Assembly: GCF_900104515.1 (NCBI RefSeq)
Contig: NZ_FNJL01000017.1
Location: forward strand, 49,807 to 113,806
Length of the DNA: 64,000 bases
DNA from: Paracidovorax cattleyae
Lineage (GTDB): Bacteria; Pseudomonadota; Gammaproteobacteria; Burkholderiales; Burkholderiaceae_C
Direction of reading: 5' to 3'
A program made the translations under genes and the position numbers. The first letter of the stretch is position 1. Each line of letters opens with the position of its first letter. Under the pieces are notes generated by a model. That model was not told the DNA's origin. It ran no database searches and saw only the letters and a program-made list of their open reading frames with translations. Below are positions 62,288 to 64,000 of this stretch, piece by piece.

Positions 62288-63297
62288 TGCCGCATTCCTT
62301 CATAGACCTCGGATGGACTGAACTGCCCATCATAGGCCGTGAGCGAGATTTTACCGTCAAGTTTCAGGTCACCCCCACGGATCGTACCCCCATCTTTGAG
62401 GTGGATTCGTGTGTCAAGATCGTCCGTGTTCCTAAGGGCAACTCCCAAGGTGTCCATGAGTGCTTGTCCATCCTCCGTGGTGTTCCGCTTGTAGCGCAAC
62501 GTCACGCTCATCTGGATGTTAGATCCAGCCAGCTTGGCGAAATCGATACGTGCGGCCTGACTGGGGCTGAAGAGCTTTTTAAGCGCTGCCAAAACGCCGA
62601 AGTCATCATCATCAACAGTTGACGTGACCAACGAAATTTGGTCTACGCGCTGTGTGGGGGCAACAGCTACTGCCGGGCCCACTGGTGGCTGGTCTCCTGG
62701 TGCTGCTCTCGCTACCGCACTGGGAGGCAGGACTTCGCCGTCTAACTTGATCGCCCGCACCCCTTTACCGGCTTCCATCCTTTGCCTGACAGTAGTCGAA
62801 GGCGTATCAATCAACTGGAATGTATTAGTACCCGCAAGTACTTCGGCACCATGAAGAAGCCATCGAAGGTATGACTCCAATTGAGGCGACTTCAAAGCTT
62901 GCGACTGCATAAGAACCATGTGATTATCGACGATCCCGAAATACATCATCGACTCCAAAAACTCCCTTCTTTTACCATCTTCGGTCGAGGGGACAGCCAG
63001 TTTTTCAATTTGAACATCAAAGGCTTGGTCATCATCAATAACGCAGAGTGAATCAGTACCCGGCGTATAAGTCATCAACGCGCCAAAGACAAAACCATCA
63101 GTCTCGCATACAGCCGATCCAATCGCATGAAAAACGGGATTATCAGCATCCGCCACGTTCATGCGCCGACCACCCCAGGTGGACCTTCTTTGCAGAGCCG
63201 CCTCAACTAAGGTCTTCAAATTTTGCCCGGGAATGGGCACGTGAAACTTCACGCGTTTATAGAGAACCGCTTTTTGAATGCTTTTTGCTTTACTCAC
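62242..63297 (-). CDS. hypothetical 351-residue protein paired with membrane protein
   Basis: A soluble protein starting at GTG 63297 with AGGAG just upstream. The N-terminal domain (about 1-170) contains FVFGALMTYTPGTDSLCVID and MMYFGIVDNHMVLMQSQAL. A Pro/Ala-rich linker (about 205-225) follows, then a C-terminal domain (about 240-351). No catalytic motif or family recognised. It may be translated by coupling from the short frame at 63371. It ends overlapping the membrane-protein gene by 46 bp, so the two almost certainly act together. Confidence 0.65.
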   Translation of the reverse strand: MSKAKSIQKAVLYKRVKFHVPIPGQNLKTLVEAALQRRSTWGGRRMNVADADNPVFHAIGSAVCETDGFVFGALMTYTPGTDSLCVIDDDQAFDVQIEKLAVPSTEDGKRREFLESMMYFGIVDNHMVLMQSQALKSPQLESYLRWLLHGAEVLAGTNTFQLIDTPSTTVRQRMEAGKGVRAIKLDGEVLPPSAVARAAPGDQPPVGPAVAVAPTQRVDQISLVTSTVDDDDFGVLAALKKLFSPSQAARIDFAKLAGSNIQMSVTLRYKRNTTEDGQALMDTLGVALRNTDDLDTRIHLKDGGTIRGGDLKLDGKISLTAYDGQFSPSEVYEGMRQWLLSKVTTDELPAG

Positions 63298-63371
63298 AAC
63301 TCCTCCATTCTTTCCAGAATAATTTCCGAATCCCTCTCATCAACCATAGCCCTCTCCTCATTCCAATGCAT
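63294..63371 (-). CDS. possible 25-codon leader peptide
   Basis: ATG at 63371, preceded by CAGGAG at 8-nt spacing, encodes a very acidic 25-residue peptide (MHWNEERAMVDERD start, RMEEL end). Its TGA overlaps the GTG start of the 351-residue gene (GTGA), so it would couple translation of that gene. It could be a real third gene, a leader, or chance. Confidence 0.4.
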   Translation of the reverse strand: MHWNEERAMVDERDSEIILERMEEL

Positions 63372-63520
63372 CAACGAAGCTCCTGTTTTTGAAAGATCTT
63401 TGAAAATCTTTGATACAAATTTTTATTCAGAAAGCTTTTCAACTCTTCCTTACAACTCTATCATCGCGCCCGTTTCGACTCAACCAAGCGGCCGCCGAGG
63501 GGGCAGCCGCCATCTAAAAA

Positions 63521-64000
63521 ATGACACGCCGCGTCACCATCCGGACGCCCCTGGGAGAGCAACTGCATTTGCGGCAGTTGCGGGGCAGCGAGGAGCTGAG
63601 CCAGCTTTTCTCCTTCGACATCGATCTGCTCTCCGAGAGTCGCGACATCGATCCCAAGGCGCTGCTGGGCAAGGCGGCGACGGTGGAGATCGAGACGGAG
63701 GGCGGCGGCAAGCGGTACCTGGACGGCCTGGTCACGCGCTTCGGCATGCAGGGGCAGGACCATCGCCTCTACTCCTACCACCTGCGCCTGCAGCCCTGGC
63801 TGTGGGTGGCCACGCGGCGGCAGGACTTCCGCATCTTCCAGTTCAAGACCGTCCCGCAGATCGTGCAGGAGGTGCTGGGCCGCTACGGCTACCCGCTGCA
63901 ACTGAAGCTCACGCGCGCCTACCGGGCCTGGGACTACTGCGTGCAGTACGGCGAGAGCGACTTCGACTTCGTCTCGCGGCTGCTGGAGCATGAAGGGGCG
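63521..64000 (+). CDS. vgrG: second VgrG, N-terminal part (runs off the window)
   Basis: 160 codons are visible, starting MTRRVTIRTPLGEQL. They differ from the vgrG at 29763 at 14 positions by eye and show the same gp27-like features (ELSQLFSFDIDL, DGLVTRFGMQGQDH, YGESDFDFVSRLLEHEGA). The leader also shares a TATCATCGCGCCCGTTT segment with the first copy. This marks the return to host-like, GC-rich sequence after the island. Downstream effector genes lie outside the window. Confidence 0.92.
   Translation, partial: MTRRVTIRTPLGEQLHLRQLRGSEELSQLFSFDIDLLSESRDIDPKALLGKAATVEIETEGGGKRYLDGLVTRFGMQGQDHRLYSYHLRLQPWLWVATRRQDFRIFQFKTVPQIVQEVLGRYGYPLQLKLTRAYRAWDYCVQYGESDFDFVSRLLEHEGA

Overview
The window is 64 kb of GC-rich DNA whose gene content and codon use suggest a Comamonadaceae betaproteobacterium, most likely Acidovorax/Paracidovorax. 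This is inferred from several signs: the ilvE plus zf-CHCC pair, a Bug/TctC receptor beside fahA, a TorF-like porin with glnK-amtB, and VgrG/DUF4123 type VI secretion modules. No rRNA, tRNA or CRISPR array was seen.

Bases 1-29.5 kb are chromosomal backbone. In order they hold an MFS transporter/LysR divergent pair, a nitronate monooxygenase, a four-gene LPS/polysaccharide block (three glycosyltransferases and an O-antigen ligase) with a fourth, divergent glycosyltransferase, then ilvE, radA, a panE-like reductase/GST pair, IclR-TctC-fahA, a peptide-type substrate-binding protein, alr, lplT, an EamA transporter, gpx, an orphan toxin-like membrane protein with a neighbour, a ProQ/FinO protein, and glcE/DUF1275/glcF without an adjacent glcD.

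Bases 29.7-36.4 kb are a VgrG island: vgrG, PAAR, a pesticin/T4-lysozyme-like muramidase effector, two exported candidate immunity proteins of much lower GC, a DUF4123 adaptor and a small partner. Then come an SMP-30 enzyme and a porin-glnK-amtB operon. That operon has a recognisable sigma-54 promoter and two NtrC-type sites.

At 41589 comM (the natural transformation helicase) is cut after codon 299 by one end of a Tn7-like transposon. Its transposition genes, all on the minus strand and overlapping, are tnsA-tnsB-tnsC-tniQ-tniE (58.5-51.8 kb). Its cargo (42-51 kb) is a complete type II CBASS anti-phage operon: DUF2188 protein, CapV patatin phospholipase, DncV-like CD-NTase, Cap2 E1/E2 ligase and Cap3 JAMM protease. 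It is transcribed divergently from an XRE regulator plus ImmA/IrrE peptidase pair (CapH/CapP-like), with a near-perfect 20-bp palindrome between them. An unrecognised two-gene unit (42488-44235) shares the cargo bay. The cargo is bracketed by one intact and one internally deleted copy of the same IS5-family element.

Beyond tnsA, at 58.7-63.4 kb, lies more accessory DNA: an XRE regulator, a membrane protein, a metallophosphoesterase, an H-NS-like protein, and an unrecognised membrane-associated gene pair with a possible 25-codon leader. I could not find the other transposon end or the 3' half of comM. The window ends inside a second vgrG that is a near-copy of the first, so rearrangement is possible.
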